Shown here: positions 24,115 to 33,610 of the stretch, in pieces | Position numbering within the stretch: position 1 is the stretch's first letter | Layout of the letters: each line of letters starts with the position of its first letter | NCBI GenBank assembly: GCA_963576735.1 | Contig: OY755188.1 | Coordinates: forward strand, 1,054,001-1,118,000 | Source of the DNA: Bedellia somnulentella | Taxonomy: Eukaryota > Arthropoda > Insecta > Lepidoptera > Bedelliidae | Direction: 5' to 3' | Length of the DNA: 64,000 bases | Position numbers and translations under genes: made by a program | The notes under the pieces: generated by a model | Database searches by the model: none | What the model saw: only the letters and a program-made list of their open reading frames with translations | Told to the model about the DNA's origin: nothing

Positions 24115-24481
24115 AGCAACCGTGATAGCCCAGTGGGTAGAACACTCGGTTATCGTGCAAACGACTAGTGTTCAAACCCTGGGTCGGGCCTACACCAATT
24201 TGTTTTTTCTAAAGACATATGTGTGGTTAATTTATCACGGTTGTTAACGGTGAGGGAAAACATCGTGAGGAAACCCACATGGCTGAGTTGTACTTAGTCA
24301 TGTGACAGTGTATTCGTACAAAACGGCGATAGACCTGCCCCCTATCACGTGAGTACACTGTCCATGCAAAACGTGGGTACTCTGAACACCAGGTGACAAA
24401 GTCACGTGATGTTCAGAAGTATTAGTACCTCTGCCAACCCCTTCGGGGATATTCGGCGTGAACGTTTATGTTATGTTATGT
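24115..24481 (+). mobile_element. Family C SINE, full length, with 9 bp target duplication
   Basis: This is the best reference copy (367 bp). ATAATTTCA is duplicated at 24106-24114 and 24482-24490. The head has box A TAGCCCAGTGGG at 24126-24137 and a box B-like tgttcaaaccc at 24169-24179, so it is tRNA-derived. The 3' end is ctctgccaaccccttcgggg, then gcgtgaacg and (TTATG)n. It sits inside the TTAA element. Confidence 0.92.
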
Positions 24482-24498
24482 ATAATTTCATAACTTTT

Positions 24499-24740
24499 GC
24501 CGTGTCGTGTCGGCTTAGAATAACACTACCCCATTTCTACCCGTGATCGTAAGAGGCGACTAAGGGTATAGGGGCTTTTTAAGTGATTTTTGGGCGATGT
24601 GGTTGGAGAACCGTCACCGAAAACTTATAATATTACCATCTTTTTCCAAATCAACTTCCAAAAGTGGCTGAGGAATTTCTCATTCCAAAGCTCTGGCTAT
24701 CCCGTTAAGGGATTTATAGCCGTGAGTATATGTATGTATA
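24499..24740 (+). mobile_element. Family A element, subfamily A2, full length
   Basis: It runs from gccgtgtcgtgtcggcttag to tagccgtgagtatatgtatg, with the A2 marker cccgttaagggattt. It lies 17 bp right of the family C copy within the same host transposon. Confidence 0.9.
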
Positions 24741-25077
24741 TAATTTTCAGTTTACACCTGTAACTATTTAATATTATTAATTGAAATTAGAAGTTAATTT
24801 AACAGTTTCGTTCTTTTTTTTCCCCATTTCTAATAAATTAAACAATTAAATACAAAAATGAGTGCAATCTATGAATTGAATGAATTCTTTTATATTTGCT
24901 AATGCTAACCGTACGCACGGTCACTCTCACGCCTACATTGACGCGCATCGTATACAGATAGGTCACTCGCACACTTACGGCGCCGCACGCGCGTAAATTG
25001 TAAGACCTGTAACACAAGGCGCGCGCGACAAAGGTCCATCCCCTAAAGCAGCTCGCCGAGCACTGAGCGGTAGGGAT

Positions 25078-25837
25078 CAGTGTTGCCAACAAGTCAAGAC
25101 CGTATGTCGCCCAATTTTCAATGCTTGAGTAGCCTAAAGTAGCCCAAACCCGAAACTAAAATAAAAACCACCTTTTTAACTATTTACTTATGTATTTATA
25201 TTATAACTTCCTGTACATACAATAAAATCAGTACTTAACACTTAAACAACAAGTCTTTTAAACTAGAGTTTGAAGTTATTTAAAGAAAATAAAAGTATCA
25301 AAACAGTGTTTTAAAGTTAAAGAAAGAAAAGATTTTAAATTGGCGTGTCCAAAGACTCATTAGCCAGACTCTAAAACATTATTCTGCTTGATCTGCTGCG
25401 AGTAATTTCTGTTCTTGCCCTGTTTTGTTATTACTCCTAAAGGTTAAGCGGATAACAATTCCTGATTCGAATAGTTCTAATAAACATACTGATTCGAATA
25501 TTCGGTTGATTCGAATTTAAATTTTTGCAACTCCACCTGTGATATTTTCACAGTATTTCCAACATGATCTCAGAGGTATTTAGAGATGAAACGTTCAATA
25601 TGGGTGAAGGGTTTTGCCAAGGGGTTTTGCCATCTTTTTATCTTGATTGTCGTATATCTTCTTATGTAGATTATTTTTTTGTGCTTATTTGTGTCGTAAT
25701 TCGATTATAAATAAAAGTAAATTTAATCTTTTTCGAGTAGCCTAAACGGCGACCAGTCGCCTTTACGATTTTTTGGTCGCCGTTTTCCAATCTGAGTAGC
25801 CTAAATGGCGAAAAATCGCCTACGTTGGCAACACTTG
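25078..25837. mobile_element. Short element with CAGTGTTGCCAAC termini, nested in the TTAA element
   Basis: CAGTGTTGCCAAC at the left is mirrored by gttggcaacacttg at 25824-25837. The motif gagtagccta occurs three times inside (about 25128, 25735, 25795), next to ggcgac and gtcgcc motifs. I found no matching flanking duplication, so the ends are approximate and the superfamily is not assigned. Confidence 0.5.
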
Positions 25838-26400
25838 AGCGGGCGGCGGGCGGCGCTCGGGCACGAGTAGGACTGCGAATATCGATGTTTTTAAAATATT
25901 TGTTTTATTGAATTTATTAAAAAAGAAAACTAATCGCCAATTATTATTAGAAATACAAATGCTCAAATTATGATGCAAGTTATATGTAAGTAGGTAAAAT
26001 AAATAAAATATAAAACCATTTTAAAGAGTGTAATTAGAGGTATGTTGGCGATTTTTTTCTATCGAGCGAAAATTTCACGCCAATTTCACAGCAGAAAAGC
26101 CTCAAGATTTTGATGTCTTTTTTTCAAAACCATATTGTTATAAACATACGCATTATAATGTTTCAAAAACTCTGTTCGCTGGACTAACGGCACCTTAATT
26201 ACATACTGGTGAAATCTGTGCTGAACATGATGATTACCTGAAAATAAACAATTTGTCATATTAGTATATTTTTTTTTTTATTATCGTCTGTAGTGGAATA
26301 CTTAGCTAAGGATAAGATGATTTCGAAGGTCTACCTACCCCAATTCGAAAGTCTATCTAAATAAATAGAACCGGATTCATATTTCCTTCTCGAAATGGAA

Positions 26401-26685
26401 GTTATGTATGAGAAGATTGATGGATGTAAACGAAGCTAGAGAGGTTTGTCAGCCCCCTGATTACGTATCTTCAGCGACCACGATTGTGTCGCAAGTTGCT
26501 AAGTTGTAGCTGTCAAAACTGTCAAATCGCATATAAATTAATGACATTGACAGCGACGATCGCGCGACTTGCGTCACAATCGTTAGTCGCAAAATATACG
26601 TAATCAAGAGGCAAGATAGTTCAAAGTGGTGATGGAATGGATAGTATCTGCCTACCCCAATGGGAACTAATAGCATATTTATGTA
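26401..26685 (+). mobile_element. Family B LINE 3' end, split by a MITE
   Basis: The left part (26401-26452: agaagattgatggatgtaaa, gctagagaggtttgtcag) and right part (from about 26607: caaagtggtgatgg, ctgcctaccccaatggg) are contiguous segments of family B separated by the 149 bp MITE. The tail tatttatgta is decayed. Confidence 0.75.
26458..26606. mobile_element. 149 bp MITE inserted in a family B copy
   Basis: The termini TGATTACGTAT and ATACGTAATCA are exact complements. Pairing continues with gaps through cgattgtgtcgcaagt and acttgcgtcacaatcg, giving ~40 bp arms. The host family B sequence reads through on both sides. Confidence 0.75.
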
Positions 26686-27404
26686 ATTAATACAAATATC
26701 CCATAATATGGAGACTAAAAGTAAAGAAATGAAAGGTGACTTTTTCCATTACAAAAACAAACTTTATATCAATTCTTCAGTGCACCTGCTCAAGAAAAAC
26801 GATACTTCAGAAGCAAGACCTCTTTATGTTGATAGTTCTTTGAGCGAGCCAGGATATTTTATTCCGTTGTCAGAGGTTACAAACTAGTGCTATCATTGAG
26901 TTGGCACTGACTAATGTTTTGTTTCTATACGCTGCTGCTCGGCCGAGGTTTCGGCTGTTTCACAATTCAATCAGCTGGTTGGTAGCACATGAAGTATTAA
27001 GCTATTTTGTCCTACCTAAACATTTTTATACGTTCATTTATATGCACGAAAGTTGTGATTTTGTACGAAATTTGGGCTATAAAATAAAGCTATCTCTGTC
27101 TTAATACAGTTCTTGTTTTAACAAGTACAAGAATATTATATCTTTGCACTTAACTAGGGTGTTTTGAAAACCAATTTGTCTTAACTGCAACCCTTCCCTT
27201 CGCGGCAAAAATTAATATTCCACAAGTTTAACAACTCCGAACCGATGCGGGCGTGCTTTGATTAATTGAGCTTTTATATCGAAACCAAAATATTTGTGGA
27301 GCTTTTCGATGATTCAACATAAAAATACTGCGTACGAAATTACTGAGGAGATTTGAAATGGTGGTGATAAAAGGATTTTTGCGGATCATCACAGTTTCAC
27401 AGAC
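26686..27404. other. Intronic DNA, no gene seen
   Basis: Short open frames at 26901-27104 and 27228-27422 have no recognisable content. No repeat family is evident. Confidence 0.4.
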
Positions 27405-27565
27405 CCTATCATGTGAGTACACTGTCTATGCAAACAACAGGTGACAATGTCACGAGATATTCATAAGTATTAGTTCTTTTGCCAACCCTTTCAAGGACAT
27501 ACATTGTGACCTGGTGTTCAGAGTACCCAATTTTTGCTTGGACAGTGTACTCACGTGATAGAAGG
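27405..27565. mobile_element. Two family C fragments in opposite orientation
   Basis: A plus-strand 3' part (27405-27510: atgtgagtacactgtctatg to gccaaccctttcaaggacat) is followed directly by a minus-strand part (27511-27561: ctggtgttcagagtaccc to gtactcacgtgatag). Confidence 0.7.
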
Positions 27566-27674
27566 CAGGCAGGCAGGATCATCTTTTTATTGGATTGAAA
27601 AATATTCTAGTTTATGGGGAAATCCACTACAGAGCAGAATACGCTGTTTTTAATTAAGTATGGTGATAAATAAA

Positions 27675-27843
27675 GGAAAGAAAAATTTCGACACAGGCGG
27701 GAATCGAACCCGCGACCTCGGGTATACGCCCCCGTCGCTCTGCCAATTGAGCTACCGTGTCAATGGCTGCCAGCGCGAAATTCTTCTATCCTTTATTTCT
27801 TTAACACGTTTTAGTAGTGTTTGCGTTTCCTACCTCCGAATTT
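27675..27843 (-). mobile_element. Family D palindrome, left arm with tRNA-like unit
   Basis: The minus strand from 27761 to 27689 folds as a tRNA: a 7 bp acceptor stem (GACACGG with CTGTGTC, one G-T pair), D arm GCTC/GAGC, T arm GCGGG/CCCGC, box A TAGCTCAATTGG and a perfect box B GGTTCGATTCC. The anticodon arm does not pair as a 5 bp stem and U33 is absent, so this is a tRNA-derived retroposon head, not a working tRNA gene. Confidence 0.75.
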
Positions 27844-28023
27844 TTACTAATTCGGAAGGCAACTTGTCTACCTTTTCAGATAGAATGCAAATGTTTAAAA
27901 CGCCTAACTATCACATAATTTAAATCTTTTTGTTCATGAAAACCTCATGCAGGGATTATTACTAATAAATAAAGAAAAGAACGATTTTGACACAGGCGGG
28001 AATCAAACCCGCGACTTCGCGCG
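27844..28023. other. Spacer of the family D palindrome with a third, partial tRNA-like copy
   Basis: It contains the 3' half of the same tRNA-like unit on the minus strand (27989-28019, gacacaggcgggaatcaaac) and the family D tail segment at 27927-27975 (tgttcatgaaaacctcatgc, ggattattactaataaat). Confidence 0.65.
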
Positions 28024-28190
28024 AAATTCGGAGGTAGGAAACGCAAACACTATTAAAACGTGTTAAAGAAATAAAGGATAGAAGAATTTCGCGCTGGCAG
28101 CATTGACACGGTAGCTCAATTGGCAGAGCGACGGGGGCGTATACCCGAGGTCGCGGGTTCGATTCCCGCCTGTGTCGAAATATTTCTTTG
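28024..28190 (+). mobile_element. Family D palindrome, right arm with tRNA-like unit
   Basis: It is the reverse complement of 27675-27843 with only a few differences (one G missing in ggctgcc, ttttaatag for ttttagtag). The tRNA-like unit runs from about 28107 to 28178 on the plus strand. The tail segment follows at 28203-28258 (ttagtaataataatagtccc, cacatgaggttttaatgaac). Confidence 0.75.
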
Positions 28191-28356
28191 CTTAGTTTAT
28201 TCTTTATTTATTAGTAATAATAATAGTCCCCACATGAGGTTTTAATGAACAAAAAAATTTATATTAAGTATGGTGATATTGGTGGCAGTGACAGTAAAGC
28301 TGTGATTGAGATATCAGATGCAATTAATCTAATGTGGATATTTATAAGCCGTAAAT

Positions 28357-28683
28357 TCATACATACATATACTCACGGCTATTAATCCCTAAACGGAGTA
28401 GTCAAAGCTTCGAAATAACACATTCTTCAGCCACTTTTGGAAGTTGAGTGGGGAAAAGATGGTAATAATAAGTTATTATTAGTGACAGGTATCCAACCAC
28501 ATCGCCCAAAAATCAGTCAAAAAGCCCCCATACCGTTAGTCGCGTCCACGCGCGACCCATCACCTTCAACCTTTACTTCACCATCTTTTCCCCATGCAAC
28601 TTCCAAAAGTGGCCGAGGAATTTCTAATTCCTTAGCTCTGGCTACCCCTTCTAGGGATTTATAGCCGTGAGTATATGTATGTA
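28357..28683. mobile_element. Two family A elements joined head to head
   Basis: A minus-strand copy (28357-28548) ends at gttagtcgcgtcc and meets a plus-strand copy (28549-28683) that starts at gacccatcacc. Each keeps its own (TATG) tail on the outside. The shared central blocks make a long imperfect hairpin and keep one frame open through both (28437-28664), which is not evidence of coding. Confidence 0.85.
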
Positions 28684-28699
28684 GCATATGTTTGTATGT

Positions 28700-29050
28700 A
28701 AAGCAAATTGATGAAATGTATAAATTCGATAAGTTTCAAATCCAAACAGCAAAGTATTAAACGTACTAACGAGAGTAAAACGGAATATAAAATTTCAACA
28801 AATTCAGTTGGACATAAAAAGTTTTCGCATATTTTTTAATCCACAGCTTGCAGAGCTTAAAACTTCACCGTAAAAAGAAGGATGAAAAAATGGACCACAT
28901 TATTATTAGGAGAGGATCACACTGGCTTTTTACTGCAGGCAGTTTAACTCAGCCCGGTCTAGCTCAATTAATCTCATTTAACTTAATTATGATGAAGAAC
29001 CATCCAGCACTTATAAGGGTATGCGTGGGTGGTGTGGTTATATCATAATT
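28700..29050. other. Intronic DNA, no gene seen
   Basis: I see nothing beyond AT-rich sequence. Confidence 0.4.
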
Positions 29051-29676
29051 AATACATACGGCTATATTTCCCTAGAAGGGGTATCCATATATCCAGCGAC
29101 ATGATAGTCCAGTGGGTAAGAACACCCGCCCGAAAAACAGAAGGGCGTGAGTTCCAATCCTGGGACGGGCCTACACCAATTTGTCTTTTCTAAAGTCATA
29201 TGTGTGGTTAATTTATCATGGTTGCTAACGGTGAGGGAAAACATCGTGAGGAAACCCACATGGCTGAGTTGTACTTAGTCATGTGACAGTGTATTCGTAC
29301 AAAAACGGCGATAGGCCTGCCCCCTATCACGTGAGTACACTGTCTAAGCAAAACGTGGGTACCTTCTCTGGAAACTAGATGGCGCTTGCCATGTGTGTTC
29401 AGGAGTATTGGTACCTCTGCCAACCCCTTCGGGGATAAAACGGCGTGAACGTTTATGTTATGTTATGTTATGGGTATCCAGAGCTAAGGAATTATAAATT
29501 CCTCAGCCACTTTTGGAAGTTGAGTGGGGAAAAGATCGTAAAATAAAGGTTTTTGGTCATGGGTCTCCAACCGCATCGCCCAAAAATCCAATAAAAAGCC
29601 CCAATACCCTTAGTCGCCTCTTACGACTCCCGTGGGTAGAAAGGGGTAGCGACATTCTAAGCCGGCACTACACAGC
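29051..29676 (-). mobile_element. Family A element split by a nested family C SINE
   Basis: The minus-strand family A starts at aatacatacggctatatttc, is interrupted at 29088-29471 and resumes at ggtatccagagctaaggaat to the end ggcactacacagc. It is therefore older than the family C copy it contains. Confidence 0.92.
29088..29471 (+). mobile_element. Family C SINE, full length, nested, 9 bp target duplication
   Basis: GGGTATCCA is duplicated at 29079-29087 and 29472-29480, both being family A sequence. The head reads tgatagtccagtgggtaaga (box A) and gagttccaatcctgggac (box B-like). The tail is (TTATG)n. This copy has a variant block gtaccttctctggaaactag in place of the gtactctgaacaccagg seen elsewhere, as does the copy at 1914-2215. 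Confidence 0.92.
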
Positions 29677-30061
29677 ACTAAATAAATTTAAATAAAAAAG
29701 AAATATTCATAGAAACAGATTTTCAGTAATTATCGCATGTTAATTTATTATCGTCATGGGATAGTGTCATTCTAGATAAACCTACGGTCGATGATATTAT
29801 AGGAATGAAAGGACTTATTATTTTGTAAAGGAGGCACAATTAAAAATATAAAATAATTTTATAAAATTATACAGATCTTTCTATACATATAATAAAGTTT
29901 TGGAAAAGTGGTGTCTGTACGTTGGGAATATATTTGAAAAAAAATAGCAGGGGTTGTTATAATATTGATGCCAAACCCGAAATTGTAATTAAATTTTTTT
30001 TTGTCTGTTTGTCTGTATGTTTGTGCACGCTAATATCAGAAACAGCTAGTATATTAATAAA
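29677..30061. other. AT-rich intronic DNA, no gene seen
   Basis: Only AT-rich sequence and a short pyrimidine/G run (ttttttttgtctgtttgtctg) are present. Confidence 0.4.
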
Positions 30062-30075
30062 GTTACCCCTAAGTA

Positions 30076-30325
30076 GATGCTGTGTAGTGTCGGCTTAGAA
30101 TAGCACTACCCCATTTTTTCCGGTGGGTGTACATAAGAGGCGACTAACGGTATTGGAGCTATTAAGGGATTTTTGGGCGATGCGGTTGGAGACCCAACAA
30201 CCTTTATTTTTACCATCTTTTCCCCACTCACATTTCCAAAAGTGGCTGAGGATTTTTTAATTCTTTAGCTCTGGCTACCCCTTCTAGGGATTCACAGCCG
30301 TGAGTATATGTATGTATGTGTGTGT
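30076..30325 (+). mobile_element. Family A element with perfect 14 bp target duplication
   Basis: GTTACCCCTAAGTA is repeated at 30062-30075 and 30326-30339. The element runs from gctgtgtagtgtcggcttag to agccgtgagtatatgtatg, then a GT-rich end. It is one of the clearest intact insertions. Confidence 0.95.
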
Positions 30326-30508
30326 GTTACCCCTAAGTATAGTAGCTAGTTATTCTCTTCTCACTCGTTAGATTAAGACGACATTTTGAATCAAAATTAA
30401 TGAATTCTATATGAAGTGAAAGATTTCAAATAAACGGTTCCGTATAAATTAAAGACTAAATACACAGATCGTTATTTCAGCAAAATATAGGAAAATACAT
30501 ATTTTAAT

Positions 30509-30688
30509 TTACCAAATTGAGAGTGTGCTCAAAAAGGCTGGCGTCCGAAGTATGAAGAACAAAAGAGCATGTATGAAAAGATTGATGGATGTAAACGAAG
30601 CTAGAGAGGTTTGTCAGGATCGTACGAAGTGGCGATCGATAGTCTCTGCCTACCCCAATGGGAATTATTGGCGTGAGTATATGTATGT
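30509..30688 (+). mobile_element. Family B LINE, 5'-truncated copy with 12 bp target duplication
   Basis: ACATATTTTAAT is repeated at 30497-30508 and 30689-30700. From 30510 the plus strand encodes YQIESVLKKAGVRSMKNK, then RACMKRLMDV, EAREVCQDRTKWRS and IVSAYPNGN. This is the C-terminal end of a non-LTR retrotransposon protein; the stop codon expected after GN (TAA in other copies) is TAT here. The 3' end gcgtgagtatatgtatg is the tail shared with family A. The clade is not assigned. Confidence 0.88.
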
Positions 30689-30700
30689 ACATATTTTAAT

Positions 30701-32219
30701 AGTATAATAATGAGCGAAGGGTACGCCCCATCACGCGTCAGTGTACAGGCGTACTAATAAACGTAAAAACTTTTCCCTGTCCACGGATTATCAAATACGA
30801 CATAAAGCTTAGGCTACGTGGCCTCGTAAAAGCTGCGAGTTTATAAAGCTTTTTTCTACGGATATTTTCATTTAACTTTGGGTCTGTTTGATGTGGTTCA
30901 AACATTATTACTTATTTGTTTATCGTATTAGATCGTCTTGTGTTTATGGATAACGCGTTTGACTCTACAAAGGCTTATGTATTAGTAAAGGATATTAAAT
31001 GGGGCTTAGTGATGTAAGGGTAGAAGAGTTTCATTTACAATAAGGATAAAACCTATTAGTATTAAATTGCATATTCGTATTTATCGCGACTTTTGCTTTT
31101 AGTTGAGTCTTCTGATATAAGTAGAATAAATAGATTTCCTGCTTACTTATTAATATCCATAATTAATTTATTAGTAACAATCCCCACATGAGGTTTTCAT
31201 GAACAAAAACATTAAAATTATCCATAATTTGCTTATAAATTTAGATAAACTTCGTTGTATGTTAGTTCCAAGATATTCTACAAGTTTCAAGTCAAAAACA
31301 AATGAACATGTCAATTGACATAGTGGTATACAAATCAGTGGCTACTTCTTGGATTCGAATCCCGGTATTATGTCAGCTGAACTAATATTGGTAATTAACA
31401 CCACGGCTGCGGTGTTTGTGACGATGACGAGCGAGAGCGGGAGAGGTAGCGTTTTATATGAGTGTGGGAGTTCGAGAAGTGTTACAAAGAGCAGGATACA
31501 GTTTGAAAAAATACAACACTATTCATAGTGATGGCTTGCTTTGAATAAAATCAGATTTTATTTTTTACGATTGGATCAGATTTATTTCATTTGTGGGTAT
31601 TTCCTTTAAGGCAAAATGGTACATAAAGTTGTGACTCTATGAAATATTTATATTTCTTTTCGAGAAACACTTCGTATAGAAAATTAAATTATTGCTTAGT
31701 TATACAAATCCCAATTAATGTTAAAAGTTTACAACACAGTCACTTTTTACAGTGTATGATTAATAACGTTGCAGATAGTTGCCTTATGCGGGATAATTAA
31801 CACAATGACAAGTATAAAACGTGATTCAGGGCAATTTTTTTAGTAGTTTACTCATAAACAAACAGCCTCAAATAACAAATAAGTAAATTCAATCCGTATA
31901 CAATTAGAATAAAATTTTGACGCTTTTTTTTAGCTCAATACCCCGCTGTCGCTCATCACTAAACCCACTCCCGTATCCATCCATCCCTGCGGTTGAATAG
32001 GACCATATTTGTTTTGCTTTTAACCCCACTTAGTTGGTGCTAGTGTTTCCATTTTGTTTGTTTAGCACCTACCTCTGTAGGCAGGTGTGTGAGGCCACTT
32101 CGGTATTCTGTTACGAGGAGCTTTGTTCATTCATCTGTCAATTACTTTAGTTGAGATGAGAGGCTGTCTTTTATATGTATTGTTTGGGTATTATGTGTTG
32201 TAAATAATAATAATAATAT
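30701..32219. other. Intronic DNA, mostly unique
   Basis: Apart from a family D tail at 31161-31215 I see no repeat or exon. The segment 31318-31375 has a box B-like ggattcgaatcccgg but no convincing tRNA fold. Confidence 0.4.
31161..31215 (+). mobile_element. Family D tail segment
   Basis: The sequence atttattagtaacaatcccc, then acatgaggttttcatgaac, matches the segments at 28203-28258 and, in reverse, 27927-27975 and 32485-32536. Confidence 0.6.
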
Positions 32220-32453
32220 GCCGTGTAGTGCCGGCTTAGAATAGCACTACCCCATTTCTTCCGGTGGGTGTACGTAAGAAGCGACAAACGGTATTGGGGC
32301 TTTTAAGGGATTTTTGGAGACCCATCACCGACAACCGTTATTTCACCACCTTTTCCCCACTCAACTTTCCAAAGGTGGCTAAGGAATTATTTATTCCTCA
32401 GCTCTGGCTACCCCTTCTAGGGATTTATAGCCGTGAGTATATGTATGTATGTA
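32220..32453 (+). mobile_element. Family A element, near full length
   Basis: It runs from gccgtgtagtgccggcttag to gccgtgagtatatgtatg. It lacks the gggcgatgcggttgg block (ggatttttggagaccc). Confidence 0.9.
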
Positions 32454-32484
32454 ATAAATAATATTGTTTATTATTTTCTTTATT

Positions 32485-32536
32485 TTAAATCTTTTTGTTC
32501 ATGAAAACCTCATGTGGGGATTATTACTAATAAATC
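32485..32536 (-). mobile_element. Family D tail segment
   Basis: The sequence aatctttttgttcatgaaaa, then cctcatgtggggattattac, is the reverse of the segment at 31161-31215. Confidence 0.6.
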
Positions 32537-32897
32537 ATATATTAAAATAATATTTATTAGTATTATTTTCTTTACACAAATAATCATTTATTGGAGATAC
32601 AATAGATAACATATAATTTAAGTAATAAAAAAACTCCCTCCGTTGTCACACGTCGTTCATATGCCAACTCGCATGGCATAAACTTTCTATCCAAATCAGG
32701 CTCAAGACCATCGATAGGGTTGTATATGAATTGTTACGGTGTTATTATATTACTAAAACTACCTTGAATATTATAATTAACGAAAAAATTTTACAGTAGT
32801 TTCTAATTCTGAAACTTTGGCGTCCCATCATTGAAATTTAACATAATAATGAATGTAACTTAAAGATATTATAAATAATTATACTCGTTAATACAAG

Positions 32898-33123
32898 ATA
32901 ATGCTGTGTAGTATCGGCTTAGAATAGCACTACCCCATTTCTTCCGGTGGGTGTATGTAAGAGGCGACTAACGGTATTGGGGCTATTAAGGGATTTTTGG
33001 GCGATGCGGTTGGAGACCCATCACCAACAACAACTTTCCAAAAGTGGCTGGGGAATTTCTAATTCCTTAGCTCTGGCTACCCCTTTTAGGGATTTATAGC
33101 CGTGAGTATAAGTATGTATGTAT
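32898..33123 (+). mobile_element. Family A element with 11 bp target duplication
   Basis: GTTAATACAAG is repeated at 32887-32897 and 33124-33134. It has lost the segment between ccaacaac and aactttccaaaag. Confidence 0.93.
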
Positions 33124-33134
33124 GTTAATACAAG

Positions 33135-33610
33135 GTACCGTTCAGGTATAAGCAGCATGAATACTAAATAAGTATAGATGATATCTCCATACACAACTTT
33201 GTATTGCTTCTCAAGTAAAACACACAAATTTGTCAAGTCTGCCACTGACATCAGCTCTTTGGCTGTTGTATTATTCACAGAGAACGGCGGACGGTGAAAT
33301 ATCCCATTCTGTTATTACGAAGTGTCGAGTAGAATAACTAACGAGATTCGTAATGACTTGAGAAGCTAAGTTTAGATTCTACGACGGGAATTATATACAT
33401 TATTTTTGTGCAACTTTGCACTTTGTTTCCTTCTAATGTGAATATAAGTATAGTTTTGTTTTATTTTGGAGATGAGGTCATATTCATTTGCAAGTTCTTA
33501 TGGATTCAAAATTGCACTGACTTAGAAAATTTGATTTTAAAGTACTTATAGTGGACTTGAATAATACTTCATGAGGTGTTGGGTTTGAAAGGTATAGTCT
33601 GACTTACAAA
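33135..33610. other. Intronic DNA, no gene seen
   Basis: No repeat or exon is recognisable. Confidence 0.4.

Larger units (their letters stand above)
23700..26194. mobile_element. 2.5 kb non-autonomous DNA transposon flanked by TTAA
   Basis: Imperfect terminal inverted repeats lie at 23700-23719 (GGCGCCGTTGGTTCAGCGAA) and 26175-26194 (complement reads GGTGCCGTTAGTCCAGCGAA; 17 of 20 agree). TTAA sits immediately outside both ends (23696-23699 and 26195-26198), as in piggyBac-type insertion, although the terminal bases are not the usual ones. No transposase is recognisable. Later insertions inside are a family C SINE, a family A copy and a third element at 25078-25837, so the original core was about 1.1 kb. 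Confidence 0.7.

Noticed and set aside
23893..24168. 91-codon frame inside the TTAA element as a transposase remnant.
   Set aside because: It has no DDE/DDD context or conserved motif, and its last part reads into the inserted SINE.
27689..27761. A functional tRNA gene on the minus strand (and its mirror on the plus strand).
   Set aside because: Acceptor, D and T arms pair well, but the anticodon stem does not pair in the normal register, U33 is missing and the unit is embedded in a repeated palindrome. I treat it as a tRNA-derived retroposon head.
28437..28664. 75-codon plus-strand frame as a gene.
   Set aside because: It runs across two family A elements joined head to head; the open frame follows from family A being open on both strands.
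31318..31375. tRNA-like box B (ggattcgaatcccgg) as a tRNA gene.
   Set aside because: No matching acceptor or D arm could be found; at most a fragment of an old tRNA-derived SINE.
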